DNA from: Oscillospiraceae bacterium
GTDB lineage: Bacteria > Bacillota > Clostridia > Oscillospirales > Oscillospiraceae
NCBI GenBank assembly: GCA_017420125.1
Contig: JAFOJR010000202.1
Coordinates: 1 to 20,855 of the forward strand
Reading direction: 5' to 3'
DNA length: 20,855 bases
The translations under genes and the position numbers were made by a program. Below the pieces are notes generated by a model, which did not search any database, was not told where the DNA came from, and saw only the letters and a program-made list of their open reading frames with translations. Positions 1 through 7,768 of this stretch are shown here, one piece after another; the stretch's first letter is position 1; each line of letters begins with the position of its first letter.

Positions 1-46
1 AAATTACAATAACCAGATCCACAATATTCCATTTTCTATGTTTCAT
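1..46 (-). CDS. 5' end of a small divergent gene, possibly a DUF4330-type membrane-anchored protein (partial)
   Basis: Only the first 15 codons are in the window. An ATG at 46 (reading leftward) is preceded by AGGAGGG at 53-59 with a 6-nt spacer, an excellent ribosome binding site, and a promoter lies further upstream. The visible peptide is MKHRKWNIVDLVIVI: a short basic stretch that runs into what looks like the beginning of a hydrophobic, membrane-spanning segment. This resembles the N-terminus of DUF4330 proteins, which as I recall are often found beside csaB in Firmicutes; both points are from memory. The gene is divergent from the GT4-CsaB fusion gene. The start site is well supported, but the family assignment is a guess because almost all of the protein is outside the window. 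Confidence 0.55.
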   Translation of the reverse strand, partial: MKHRKWNIVDLVIVI

Positions 47-66
47 ATCTTGCCCTCCTAATTGCC

Positions 67-96
67 TTGACCATAACTTCCGTTCTATTGTATAAT
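67..96 (+). promoter_or_regulatory. Sigma-A-type promoter for the GT4-CsaB gene
   Basis: TTGACC at 67-72 (5 of 6 matches to the -35 consensus) and a perfect TATAAT at 91-96 are separated by 18 bp. Transcription would start near 103, giving a leader of about 50 nt before the ATG at 156. The -10 box overlaps that of the opposing promoter. Confidence 0.75.
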
Positions 97-115
97 CATT
101 TTATTGCTTTTACAA
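87..115 (-). promoter_or_regulatory. Sigma-A-type promoter for the divergent gene at the left edge
   Basis: Reading leftward, TTGTAA (complement of 110-115) and TACAAT (complement of 87-92) are 17 bp apart. Transcription would start near 80 and lead to the ribosome binding site at 53-59. Its -10 box shares two base pairs (91-92) with the -10 box of the rightward promoter, so RNA polymerase should not be able to occupy both at once. Confidence 0.6.
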
Positions 116-121
116 GTCCAA

Positions 122-137
122 AATTTGCGAATTTGCG
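122..137 (+). repeat. Tandem 8-bp direct repeat in the leader of the GT4-CsaB gene
   Basis: AATTTGCG occurs twice back to back at 122-129 and 130-137, between the predicted transcription start and the ribosome binding site, and just upstream of the opposing promoter's -35 box. It could be a regulator half-site pair or simple chance in AT-rich DNA. No function can be assigned. Confidence 0.5.
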
Positions 138-155
138 ACATAGAAGGTGTTTAGC

Positions 156-2372
156 ATGAAAATTATCCATCTGATCAGCGGCGGAGACAGCGGTGGCGCA
201 AAAACTCACGTGTTTAATTTGCTTCGGATGCTCCACCAGACAGAAGAAGTTCTGCTGGTCTGTTTTCGTGAAGGCCCATTCGCCCAGGAAGCGCGGGAAC
301 TTCAAATCCCTACGCTGGTGATTGAACAAAATATTCGGAAAACATATCAAACATTAAAGCAGATGATCCTAACCGAAGGTTTTCAAATTATCCATTGCCA
401 CGGTTCTCGCGGGAACATGATCGGTGCGCTTTTAAAGCGTGCGTGCAATATTCCCGTGGTCACAACCGTGCACAGTGATTATAAACTTGACTATATGGGT
501 CGCCCCGTTCATCGACTGACCTATGGGGTCATCAATTCTATTGCCTTGCGTCGTCTGGATTATCGCATCGGTGTATCAGATGCAATGGTAGATTTACTGA
601 TCTCCAGGGGGTTCCGCCCCAACCGTCTGTTTTCTATCTATAATGGGCTGGATTTTACTCCCATTCCCCATAAAACATCTCCAGCAGATTATTGGCGCAC
701 ACTCGGACTTTCTGCTGATGAAAATTCTGTGGTTGTTGGTATCGCAGCAAGGCTTTCCCCCGTAAAAGATATCGCCACTTTGATCCGTGCCTTTGCAAAA
801 GCCGTTTCCAAAGCACCCTATCTCCGCCTTTTAATTGCGGGCGATGGTGAGTCGAAAGAATCTCTGACAGCTTTGGCACAGGAATTGGGTGTCGCGCATT
901 TAGTCTGTTTTGCCGGTTGGATTTCTGATATCTCCACTTTCTATCAGTCCATTCATATTAACACACTGACATCTTTGTCAGAAACCTTCCCTTATGCACT
1001 TACAGAGGGCGCACGGGAACGGCTCCCTACTGTTTCTTCCCGGGTCGGCGGTGTCCCTTATCTGATCAATCACGGTGTAAATGGACTGTTGTTTGAAGCA
1101 GGCGACTCTGATGCACTTGCAGAACACCTGGTCACACTTGCTGAAAATCCTTCTCTGCGGAAACAGTTAGGCGAAGCCCTGTTTCAAAAAGCTTCTGCAG
1201 AATACTCCTTGGAAGCAACCCGTCTGCGCCAGCTTTCCATTTATCAGTCTATTCTGCGCCGCCGGGAAAGAGAGCAATCGCACCAGAAAGACGGCGTTTT
1301 GCTTTGTGGATCATATGGCCGGGAAAATGCCGGCGATGACGCCATTTTGGATGCCATCCTGCAGGAACTCCGCACGCTTGACCCAGACCTCCCCATTACC
1401 GTTCTTTCTGTCCGGCCTAAAATCACACGTCTCACTTGCCGGGTCGATTCCTTTTATACATTTTCTCTTCCTCGCTTTTGGTCCCATGCAAAAAAATGTA
1501 AGTTATATGTCCATGGGGGCGGAAGCCTGATTCAGGACGTCACCAGCCATCGCTCGCTCTGGTTTTATCTTTACACGCTTCGGGCCGCAAAAAAACGCGG
1601 CTGTAATGTGATGATGTATGGTTGCGGCATCGGCCCGATCCGTTCTCACAGCAACCGTCGAAAGGCAGCCCGCTATATCAACTCGTTTGTGGACTGTATC
1701 ACTTTGCGGGATCCCCATTCCTTGGAAGAGCTGAAACACATGCAGGTAACAGCTCCTCAGATGACCCTAAGCGCGGACCCCACTGTGGTATTGCAGCCTT
1801 CTTCTCCCACGCGAATTGACGCTCTATTTTCCCAGCTTTCTCTGGATCCAAACGGAGCATACGTTTGTTTTTCCATTCGAAAATGGGACGGCTTTGCAGA
1901 AAAGGCATCTGTTTTCGCAAATGCAGCTGAATATGCCTATCGCACCCATGGACTTACACCGGTTTTTCTTCCGATTGAACCACGGGTTGATCTGTCCTCC
2001 GCCAGCCAAGTTGCCGCTCTGCTCTCCGTTCCGTATGCCATCTGTGACCAGTCTTTTTCTACTCCGGACGTAATCGGACTGTTCTCCCGCATGAAAATTG
2101 TCATTTCCATGCGGCTGCACGCATTGGTTTTCTCGGCCGGACAAGGTGTTCCTATCATCGGCGTTTCTTATGATCCGAAAGTCAACGCCTTTTTGTCCAG
2201 TATCGGTCAGGATCTGTGCGTGAATCTGCAAGATGTCACCTCAGAAATTTTATGTAAACTGATTGATCAGGCTGTAGAGCGGATAGATGATACTGCTTTT
2301 TTACAGGATGCAGTGGCCAAACTCATTCATTTAGAACAGGAAAATCATCTTGCAGCGCAACGGTTACTGTAG
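156..2372 (+). CDS. Fused GT4 glycosyltransferase / CsaB-type polysaccharide pyruvyl transferase
   Basis: A 738-residue protein with two catalytic domains. Residues 1 to about 370 form a GT-B family 4 glycosyltransferase: a glycine-rich N-terminus (SGGDSGGA), the donor-binding pair R199/K204 in ARLSPVK, and the EX7E motif E276/E284. Residues from about 378 form a pyruvyl transferase: GSYGRENAGDDAIL, HGGGSLIQDVTS, GCGIGPI, SADP, and the R653/H655 pair in MRLHALVFSAG followed by SYDPKV. CsaB adds ketal pyruvate to secondary cell-wall polysaccharide, which lets SLH-domain proteins anchor; the fused GT4 probably adds a sugar to the same polymer or lipid-linked precursor (inference). The ATG at 156 is chosen because AGAAGG at 142-147 lies 8 nt upstream; an in-frame GTG at 147 overlaps that site. 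No signal peptide, so probably cytoplasmic. No internal stop or frameshift between the domains. CsaB assignment is strong; the GT4 substrate is unknown. Confidence 0.92.
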   Translation: MKIIHLISGGDSGGAKTHVFNLLRMLHQTEEVLLVCFREGPFAQEARELQIPTLVIEQNIRKTYQTLKQMILTEGFQIIHCHGSRGNMIGALLKRACNIPVVTTVHSDYKLDYMGRPVHRLTYGVINSIALRRLDYRIGVSDAMVDLLISRGFRPNRLFSIYNGLDFTPIPHKTSPADYWRTLGLSADENSVVVGIAARLSPVKDIATLIRAFAKAVSKAPYLRLLIAGDGESKESLTALAQELGVAHLVCFAGWISDISTFYQSIHINTLTSLSETFPYALTEGARERLPTVSSRVGGVPYLINHGVNGLLFEAGDSDALAEHLVTLAENPSLRKQLGEALFQKASAEYSLEATRLRQLSIYQSILRRREREQSHQKDGVLLCGSYGRENAGDDAILDAILQELRTLDPDLPITVLSVRPKITRLTCRVDSFYTFSLPRFWSHAKKCKLYVHGGGSLIQDVTSHRSLWFYLYTLRAAKKRGCNVMMYGCGIGPIRSHSNRRKAARYINSFVDCITLRDPHSLEELKHMQVTAPQMTLSADPTVVLQPSSPTRIDALFSQLSLDPNGAYVCFSIRKWDGFAEKASVFANAAEYAYRTHGLTPVFLPIEPRVDLSSASQVAALLSVPYAICDQSFSTPDVIGLFSRMKIVISMRLHALVFSAGQGVPIIGVSYDPKVNAFLSSIGQDLCVNLQDVTSEILCKLIDQAVERIDDTAFLQDAVAKLIHLEQENHLAAQRLL

Positions 2373-2403
2373 TTCCCAACGCAGAAGAACATACTTTGCC
2401 ATG

Positions 2404-2439
2404 AAAAAACTCTGACGTTATATAACGTCAGAGTTTTTT
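2404..2439. terminator. Perfect 36-bp palindromic bidirectional terminator
   Basis: The 18-base arm AAAAAACTCTGACGTTAT is followed immediately by its exact reverse complement. On either strand the RNA folds into a hairpin that ends in six U residues, the form of an intrinsic terminator. It lies 31 bp after the GT4-CsaB stop and 11 bp after the hisE stop, so it can end both convergent transcripts. Confidence 0.92.
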
Positions 2440-2450
2440 CAGCATTTCCA

Positions 2451-2780
2451 TTATGTGTTTCGATCTGTAACGCGCATGGTTTTTAAATTGCCGATTTTCT
2501 CACTGCGCTTTCTCAGTTCCTCCATGACATCTTCCAGCGCAATTCCCTGGCTGGCCAACATCACCAAAAGATGATACAGCAAATCGGAAACTTCCATCAC
2601 CGTCTCTTTGGGGTCGCCGTTTTTTGCGGCAATGATCGTCTCTGCGCTTTCTTCTCCCACTTTTTTCAAAATTTTATCCAAACCTTTTTCAAATAAATAG
2701 CAGGTATAAGACCCTTCCTGCTTTTGCGCTTTTCTCCCCAAAATCACTTGGTACAGCGCCTCCAGCGGATATTGTTCCAT
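2451..2780 (-). CDS. hisE: Phosphoribosyl-ATP pyrophosphohydrolase
   Basis: Hydrolyses phosphoribosyl-ATP to phosphoribosyl-AMP and pyrophosphate, the second step of histidine synthesis. The 109-residue protein is a typical stand-alone HisE of the MazG-like all-helical fold: SYTCYLFEKGLDKILKKVGE near residues 24-43, then EESAETIIAAK and the metal-binding EVSDLLYHLLVML segment. The start ATG lies 5 nt after the hisI stop, and its ribosome binding site (GAAGGGGA) is inside the end of hisI, pointing to coupled translation. It is the last gene of the operon and is followed by the palindromic terminator. In many bacteria HisI and HisE are fused; here they are separate adjacent genes. Confidence 0.96.
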   Translation of the reverse strand: MEQYPLEALYQVILGRKAQKQEGSYTCYLFEKGLDKILKKVGEESAETIIAAKNGDPKETVMEVSDLLYHLLVMLASQGIALEDVMEELRKRSEKIGNLKTMRVTDRNT

Positions 2781-2785
2781 TTTGT

Positions 2786-3112
2786 TTATTCCCCTTCCAT
2801 CACAACGTTAAAAAAGCATGATCTGCGGCCGGTATGGCAGGTTGGGCCATCCGGTTTGCACAAATACAACAGCGTGTCTGTATCACAGTCCGTTATCATC
2901 TTCTTCACGTGCAGAAAATGTCCGGAACTTTCACCTTTATTCCACAGACACTGTCGGCTTCGGCTCCAAAACCATGCTGTTTTTGTCTGCATCGTCAACG
3001 CTACCGCTTCCCGATTGGTAAATCCCAGCATCAAAACTTCCAGTGTCTGTTCATCTTGAATAATCACGGGAATCAAATCTGATTTTTGAAACAGTAAGTC
3101 CAGATCTATCAT
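2786..3112 (-). CDS. hisI: Phosphoribosyl-AMP cyclohydrolase
   Basis: Opens the adenine ring of phosphoribosyl-AMP in the third step of histidine synthesis; cytoplasmic and metal dependent. The 108-residue protein carries the full family signature: TAWFWSRSRQCLWNKGESSGH, then the Mg/Zn-binding DCDTDTLLYLC, then GPTCHTGRRSCF with its conserved cysteines. The length is normal for a HisI without a fused HisE domain. The ATG at 3112 has GAGGAGAGG just upstream and is 9 nt from the hisF stop. It sits between hisF and hisE in the operon, in pathway-related order. Confidence 0.97.
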   Translation of the reverse strand: MIDLDLLFQKSDLIPVIIQDEQTLEVLMLGFTNREAVALTMQTKTAWFWSRSRQCLWNKGESSGHFLHVKKMITDCDTDTLLYLCKPDGPTCHTGRRSCFFNVVMEGE

Positions 3113-3121
3113 TGCCTCTCC

Positions 3122-3886
3122 TCATCTCGAATTCCGCATGGGAATATTTTTTTCTGTTAAAAAAGATTTCACTTCACCAATGGTCAGTTCACCAAAGTGA
3201 AACAACGATGCCGCCAATGCCGCATCTGCGTCTGCTTCCTGAAATACATCCGCAAAATGCTGCAAGCTGCCACAGCCGCCGGATGCAATGACAGGGATAT
3301 TCACCGCTTGGGTCACGGCCTTTGTCATCTCCAGGTCAAATCCCGCCTTTGTCCCATCTGCGTCCATAGAAGTCAGTAAAATTTCGCCGGCGCCTAAGCG
3401 TTCGCCCTCCCGGGCCCATTCCACTACATCCAGTCCGGTGGGGGTTCGCCCGCCGGTAATCACAACTTCAAAACTCCCATCGGGTTTTTTGCGACCGTCA
3501 ATGGCAAGAACCACACATTGGCTTCCAAAACGCTCCGCCGCTCTGGCAATCAGCATTTTATCCTTCACTGCTGCGGAATTGACGGAAATTTTATCCGCAC
3601 CGGCCCGCAGCAATAGCTGAAAGTCCTCCAGTGTACGGATCCCACCACCCACTGTCAGCGGGACAAAAACCTTTTGTGCGGTGCGGCGCACCACGTCTGC
3701 CACAGTATCCCGATTTTCATATGTGGCGGTAATATCCAAAAATACAATCTCATCTGCGCCGGCATCGCTGTAATATGTTGCCAACTCGACAGGATCCCCT
3801 GCATCCCGAATATTGACAAAATTAACGCCTTTAACCACCCGGCCATTTTTTACATCCAAGCAGGGGATGATTCTCTTTGCGTGCAT
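3122..3886 (-). CDS. hisF: Imidazole glycerol phosphate synthase, cyclase subunit
   Basis: Cyclase half of the HisH-HisF complex. It uses ammonia from HisH to turn PRFAR into imidazole glycerol phosphate and AICAR. The 254-residue protein is a (beta/alpha)8 barrel of normal length: catalytic D11 in CLDVKNGRVVKGVNF, a second catalytic aspartate near residue 130 in AIDGRKKPDGS, and phosphate-binding loops VGGGIRT, TGGRTPTG and ASGGCGS. The start ATG has AAAGGAG with a 6-nt spacer. The 26-nt gap after hisA is the widest spacing within the operon. HisA and HisF are half-barrel-derived paralogues, so the shared pattern between neighbours is expected. Confidence 0.98.
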   Translation of the reverse strand: MHAKRIIPCLDVKNGRVVKGVNFVNIRDAGDPVELATYYSDAGADEIVFLDITATYENRDTVADVVRRTAQKVFVPLTVGGGIRTLEDFQLLLRAGADKISVNSAAVKDKMLIARAAERFGSQCVVLAIDGRKKPDGSFEVVITGGRTPTGLDVVEWAREGERLGAGEILLTSMDADGTKAGFDLEMTKAVTQAVNIPVIASGGCGSLQHFADVFQEADADAALAASLFHFGELTIGEVKSFLTEKNIPMRNSR

Positions 3887-3912
3887 TTCGTTCTCCTTTA
3901 CTGTTGCTGCAG

Positions 3913-4626
3913 CTACTTACAAATTTGCACCGCATCCGCTAAGGAAATCGTGCCGGCATAATATGCTTTTCCGATAATTGCGCCGCTTACATTGTTTTCT
4001 TTTAGTTTTTTAATGTCTTCCAAAGTGGTAACGCCGCCGCTGGCTACAATTTCGCAGGAAACCGTTTGCTGTAATAGAGAAAGCGCCTTAAAAGAAGGTC
4101 CTTTTTGCATCCCGTCATTTGCAATGTCTGTAAAAATAATCACTTTTACGCCCAGATCTTCCATGGACTTTGCAAACGTTAAAAAAGAAATACCGGCGTT
4201 TTCTGTCCATCCGGCTGTTCGAACCAGACCATCTTTTGCATCGATGCCGACGGCAATTCGATCCCCGTATTTTTTCACTGCCTCCCGCACAAATTCCGGG
4301 TGGGACACAGCAGCAGAACCGATTACCATTCGCCAGACACCCATTTTATCAGCAGCTTCCAAATCAGCCATGGTGCGCATTCCACCACCCAGTTCCACCT
4401 TCAGCTGCGTGGCCTGAATCACATCCTGCACAATGGAACTGTTCACCCGAACGCCATCCTTCGCGCCGTCCAAATCCACCATATGAATATGCCTGGCGCC
4501 GGCTGCGGCAAAGTCTTTTGCAACCGCTACCGGATCATTTGCCACCTTGTGTGCCGTGGAGAATTCTCCTTGATATAACCGAACACACGTTCCGTTTTTT
4601 AAATCAATCGCCGGCAGTAAGATCAT
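3913..4626 (-). CDS. hisA: ProFAR isomerase (phosphoribosylformimino-AICAR ribotide isomerase)
   Basis: Carries out the Amadori rearrangement of ProFAR to PRFAR, the substrate of HisH-HisF. The 237-residue barrel has catalytic D8 in LLPAIDLKNGTCVRLYQGE, a second aspartate in VGIDAKDGLVRTAGW near the middle, and the phosphate loops LGGGMRT and ASGGVTT. Its ATG overlaps the hisH stop as ATGA, a classic coupling arrangement. The DxKDGxVxTxGW segment, with no tryptophan-pathway features, supports HisA; there is no sign that it is the dual-function PriA of actinobacteria. Confidence 0.97.
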   Translation of the reverse strand: MILLPAIDLKNGTCVRLYQGEFSTAHKVANDPVAVAKDFAAAGARHIHMVDLDGAKDGVRVNSSIVQDVIQATQLKVELGGGMRTMADLEAADKMGVWRMVIGSAAVSHPEFVREAVKKYGDRIAVGIDAKDGLVRTAGWTENAGISFLTFAKSMEDLGVKVIIFTDIANDGMQKGPSFKALSLLQQTVSCEIVASGGVTTLEDIKKLKENNVSGAIIGKAYYAGTISLADAVQICK

Positions 4627-5237
4627 TTGATCAACTCCCCAAAATTCTTTAAAATTTCAAGTCCCACTTCGCCGCTTTTTTCCGGATGAAACTGGCAGCC
4701 AAATACCATTCCCCGTCCTACAGCAGCAACTACATTTGTCCCATATTCCGTCTCTGCAATCACATCTTCCGGACAATCTGCCGTCCCGGCAAAAGAATGT
4801 ACAAAATATACGTAGCTCTCCGGCGGCAAGTTTCGAAAAAGCGGAGATGGATTGGGAAATTTTAAATCATTCCAGCCGATATGAGGCAGTTTGCAGGTGG
4901 TTTCCATTCGTTTTACCCATCCGGGAATCAGGCCTAACCCTTTACAGGAGCGGACTTCATCGCTTCCATCAAACAGAAGCTGCATGCCCAGGCAAATACC
5001 CAGTATTGGCTTCTTTTTTGCCTGCGCCTGCAGTACCGCCGGGAGCCCCCGCTCTGCCAGCTTGGCATAGGCATCCGGAAATGCGCCGACTCCTGGCAGG
5101 ATAACAGCATCTGCCCGTTCTAATGCAATGGGATCAGCTGTAATCTCTGTTTGCAGACCCACGTAGTGCATGGCATTGGTAACGCTTTGCAGGTTCCCCA
5201 CACCGTAATCTACCACCGCAATGGTTCCTTTTTTCAT
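4623..5237 (-). CDS. hisH: Imidazole glycerol phosphate synthase, glutamine amidotransferase subunit
   Basis: Class I glutaminase that passes ammonia through a channel to HisF. The 204-residue protein has the nucleophile C82 in LGICLGMQLLFDGS, the catalytic H184 and E186 in CQFHPEKSG, and the oxyanion segment PGVGAF. Length is normal. Its ATG follows the hisB stop directly (TAAATG), with GGGGTG in the hisB 3' end as ribosome binding site, and its stop overlaps the hisA start. It is separated from its partner hisF only by hisA, as in many bacterial his operons. Confidence 0.97.
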   Translation of the reverse strand: MKKGTIAVVDYGVGNLQSVTNAMHYVGLQTEITADPIALERADAVILPGVGAFPDAYAKLAERGLPAVLQAQAKKKPILGICLGMQLLFDGSDEVRSCKGLGLIPGWVKRMETTCKLPHIGWNDLKFPNPSPLFRNLPPESYVYFVHSFAGTADCPEDVIAETEYGTNVVAAVGRGMVFGCQFHPEKSGEVGLEILKNFGELIK

Positions 5238-5816
5238 TTACAGCACCCCTTTTGTAGAACGAACCTCCTCACCATCACGGCGAACAGCTTCTTTCAATGA
5301 CAGCCCCAGAGATTTAAATAATCCTTCTGTTATATGGTGGGCATTGGCGCCATACAGTGCCTTTTGATGTAACGTAATCCCACCATGGGTAGCAAAAGCC
5401 CGCATAAACTCCTCCGTCAAACAAGCGTCATAGTCGCCCATCCGCTCTTGAGGCATCGGTGCGTCAAACACCAGAAACGGCCTGCTGGAAATATCCAGAG
5501 CCGTGAAGCACAATGCCTCATCCATCGGGACATAAGCACTGGCAAAACGGCGAATTCCCTTCTTGTCGCCCAGCGCCTGATGAAACGCCTGCCCCAACGC
5601 AATTCCGATATCTTCTACCGTATGGTGGCCATCTACATACAGATCGCCCTTGCCCGCCAGTTCCAGGCCAAAGCCGGCATAAAATGCAAGAGCTGTCAGC
5701 ATATGATCAAAAAAACCAATTCCCGTTTCTATTTTTACCTGTCCCCCGTCCAAACAAAGAGACAGACGGATCTCCGTTTCTTTTGTTATTCGCTGTAATT
5801 CTGCTTTCCGTTCCAT
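5238..5816 (-). CDS. hisB: Imidazoleglycerol-phosphate dehydratase
   Basis: Dehydrates imidazole glycerol phosphate to imidazole acetol phosphate. The 192-residue protein is the monofunctional dehydratase, without the histidinol-phosphatase domain of the E. coli enzyme. Two metal-binding histidine-rich motifs are visible: GIGFFDHMLTALAFYAGF and VDGHHTVEDIGIALGQA, with the repeat partner THGGITLH and NAHHITEGLFK nearer the C-terminus. The start at 5816 is preferred to an upstream in-frame ATG at 5855: it has AGAAAGGA at a sensible distance and avoids an overlap with hisD, and residues before it (MPLQYDLTRKETG) are not family-like. It lies 13 nt after hisD. Confidence 0.96.
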   Translation of the reverse strand: MERKAELQRITKETEIRLSLCLDGGQVKIETGIGFFDHMLTALAFYAGFGLELAGKGDLYVDGHHTVEDIGIALGQAFHQALGDKKGIRRFASAYVPMDEALCFTALDISSRPFLVFDAPMPQERMGDYDACLTEEFMRAFATHGGITLHQKALYGANAHHITEGLFKSLGLSLKEAVRRDGEEVRSTKGVL

Positions 5817-5829
5817 TCCTGTTTCCTTT

Positions 5830-7104
5830 CTAGTCAAATCGTACTGCAATGGCATTTGCGTGAGCAGAAAGTCCTTCCGCCTGTGCCAAAGTTAAGATGG
5901 AATCTTTCACTTTGGCCAAAGACGGTTTATCATAGGAAATCAAACTGGTACGCTTTAAAAAGCTTTCCACCGAAAGCGGAGAGAAAAACCGTGCTGTCCC
6001 CGACGTGGGAAGTACATGATCCGGTCCTGCCATATAATCTCCCAGCGGTTCAGGACTGTATGCTCCCAGGAAAATAGCACCGGCATTATGCAAAAGCGGC
6101 AGAAGTTCCTCTGGCGCTTCCGTCAAAACTTCCAAATGTTCCGGCGCAATTTCATTGGCCAGGTGGGCTGCTTCCTCCAGCGACTGACAAACGATTGCCA
6201 CCCCAAAATCCCGCAGCGACGCTGCAATAATTTCTCTTCGCGGCAAATACGCCATCTGCTGCGCGATTTCCTCTGTTACTGCCTGTGCAAGGGAAGCGCT
6301 GTCTGTCAACAAAATGGCGCTGGCCATTACATCGTGCTCCGCCTGACTCAATAAATCGGCAGCCACATATTTCGGGTTGGCATTCGCGTCTGCAATCACT
6401 AAAACCTCCGATGGGCCTGCCACCATATCAATGTCCAGATCCCCGTAGGCGATCCGCTTTGCCGCCGCAACATAGGCATTGCCGGGGCCCACCAGTTTAT
6501 CCACTTTGGGCAGAATTCCCGCGCCATAGGTCAGCCCTGCCACTGCCTGGACACCGCCGACCGCAAATACCCGATCCACTCCGGCCAGTTTTGCCGCTGT
6601 CAGAACGGCATCGCTGAAATGCTCCGTGGGCGGCGTCACCATAATAATCTCTTTCACACCGGCTACTTTTGCCGGTACCGCGTTCATTAAAACGGAAGAC
6701 GGATATGCAGCCCGCCCGCCGGGGACGTAAATTCCCACACGGGTCAGTCCTCGTACCAAACAGCCAACCAATCCGCCATCCGGAGAATTCCAAGTCTGCG
6801 TTTTCTGCAGCAAACGGGTTTGATAGTCACGAATATTGGAAACCGCCCGCTCCAGCGCATGATACAACTCTTTGGGACAGCGGGAAACAGCGGCCTCCCA
6901 TTCTTCTGCCGCAATTTCCCGCGGTGCAGCACCGTCAAATTGCAGTGCATACGCTTCTACCGCCTGAAATCCGTTTTTTCGAACGGAATCCATGATTTCC
7001 GCAGCGGCTGCCTGAATCCGTGCTCCGGTTTCCGCCGTTCTGTTTCGAATAGCCGTCAGCGCCTCCTGCTCTGCCAGCCCATCTGCTTTTACGATCTGAA
7101 GCAT
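5830..7104 (-). CDS. hisD: Histidinol dehydrogenase
   Basis: Zinc-dependent, NAD-linked enzyme that oxidises L-histidinol twice to L-histidine, the last steps of the pathway. The 424-residue protein has normal length. Zinc ligands expected from E. coli HisD are present: Q254 and H257 in LSQAEHD, D356 in GDYMAGPDHVLPT, and H415 in GLSAHANAI. The catalytic Glu-His pair is in APEHLEVLTE. Other signatures are YVPGGRAAYPSSVLMN and DMVAGPSEVLVIAD. AAAGGA lies 6 nt before the ATG, and there is a 13-nt gap from hisG. The gene ends 13 nt before the preferred hisB start. Confidence 0.98.
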   Translation of the reverse strand: MLQIVKADGLAEQEALTAIRNRTAETGARIQAAAAEIMDSVRKNGFQAVEAYALQFDGAAPREIAAEEWEAAVSRCPKELYHALERAVSNIRDYQTRLLQKTQTWNSPDGGLVGCLVRGLTRVGIYVPGGRAAYPSSVLMNAVPAKVAGVKEIIMVTPPTEHFSDAVLTAAKLAGVDRVFAVGGVQAVAGLTYGAGILPKVDKLVGPGNAYVAAAKRIAYGDLDIDMVAGPSEVLVIADANANPKYVAADLLSQAEHDVMASAILLTDSASLAQAVTEEIAQQMAYLPRREIIAASLRDFGVAIVCQSLEEAAHLANEIAPEHLEVLTEAPEELLPLLHNAGAIFLGAYSPEPLGDYMAGPDHVLPTSGTARFFSPLSVESFLKRTSLISYDKPSLAKVKDSILTLAQAEGLSAHANAIAVRFD

Positions 7105-7117
7105 GATTTTTCCTTTC

Positions 7118-7768
7118 CTAAGCGGATGCTTGTGGGGTTCCTTGAATCACAGTTCTGCACCGCTCCACAAAATCCAGAATTTCCGTCGGGTACAACTTCA
7201 TCGCCGGCGTATTGACAATCAATCGTGCGCTGATCTGCGCCACATCTTCAATAGGGATCAGCCCATTGGCCCGCAATGTATCCCCTGTTTCTACCAAGTC
7301 CACAATCGCATCGGCCAAGCCCAAAATAGGAGCCAGTTCCACCGAGCCCTCAATTCGGATGACCGAAACGTCCATTCCTTTTTTTTCGAAAAATTCACGG
7401 GTTACGTTCGGATATTTGGAGGCAATTCGCCTCGTCTTATACGTACCGTAAAAATCGCTTCCTTCCTGTACCGCCAGAGCAAATCGACACTTCCCGATGC
7501 CCAGGTCCAGCACTTCATAAAAGGAACGGCCCAGCTCCAAAATACTGTCTTTTCCTACGATCCCCATATGACAAACACCATGCTCCACATACGTGATGAC
7601 ATCCGGTCCTTTTGCCAGAACAATATCCAAGGGATAATTCGGGATGCTGTGGATCAATCGACGTCCCGGGTTGTAAAGCGGTTCACAATCCAGTCCCATC
7701 TTTTCAAACAATTTCATCGTCTCGTCTTTCAGACGGCCTTTTGTCAGTGCAATACGCAGTCGGCTCAT
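7118..7768 (-). CDS. hisG: ATP phosphoribosyltransferase catalytic subunit, short form
   Basis: Joins ATP and PRPP to make phosphoribosyl-ATP, the first and committed step of histidine synthesis. The 216-residue protein is the short HisG: it has the catalytic domains (LRIALTKGRL, VEHGVCHMGIVGKD, and the PRPP-binding stretch ADAIVDLVETGDTLRANGL) but not the C-terminal regulatory domain of long HisG. Short HisG enzymes need HisZ for activity and feedback control, and hisZ lies directly upstream. The start ATG overlaps the hisZ stop as ATGA, which would favour matched production of the two subunits of the hetero-octamer known for this family. Confidence 0.98.
   Translation of the reverse strand: MSRLRIALTKGRLKDETMKLFEKMGLDCEPLYNPGRRLIHSIPNYPLDIVLAKGPDVITYVEHGVCHMGIVGKDSILELGRSFYEVLDLGIGKCRFALAVQEGSDFYGTYKTRRIASKYPNVTREFFEKKGMDVSVIRIEGSVELAPILGLADAIVDLVETGDTLRANGLIPIEDVAQISARLIVNTPAMKLYPTEILDFVERCRTVIQGTPQASA

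Noticed and set aside
3122..4626. hisA and hisF similarity as a recent gene duplication
   Set aside because: The shared barrel and phosphate-loop pattern is the ancient HisA/HisF relationship; catalytic contexts differ and both are standard.
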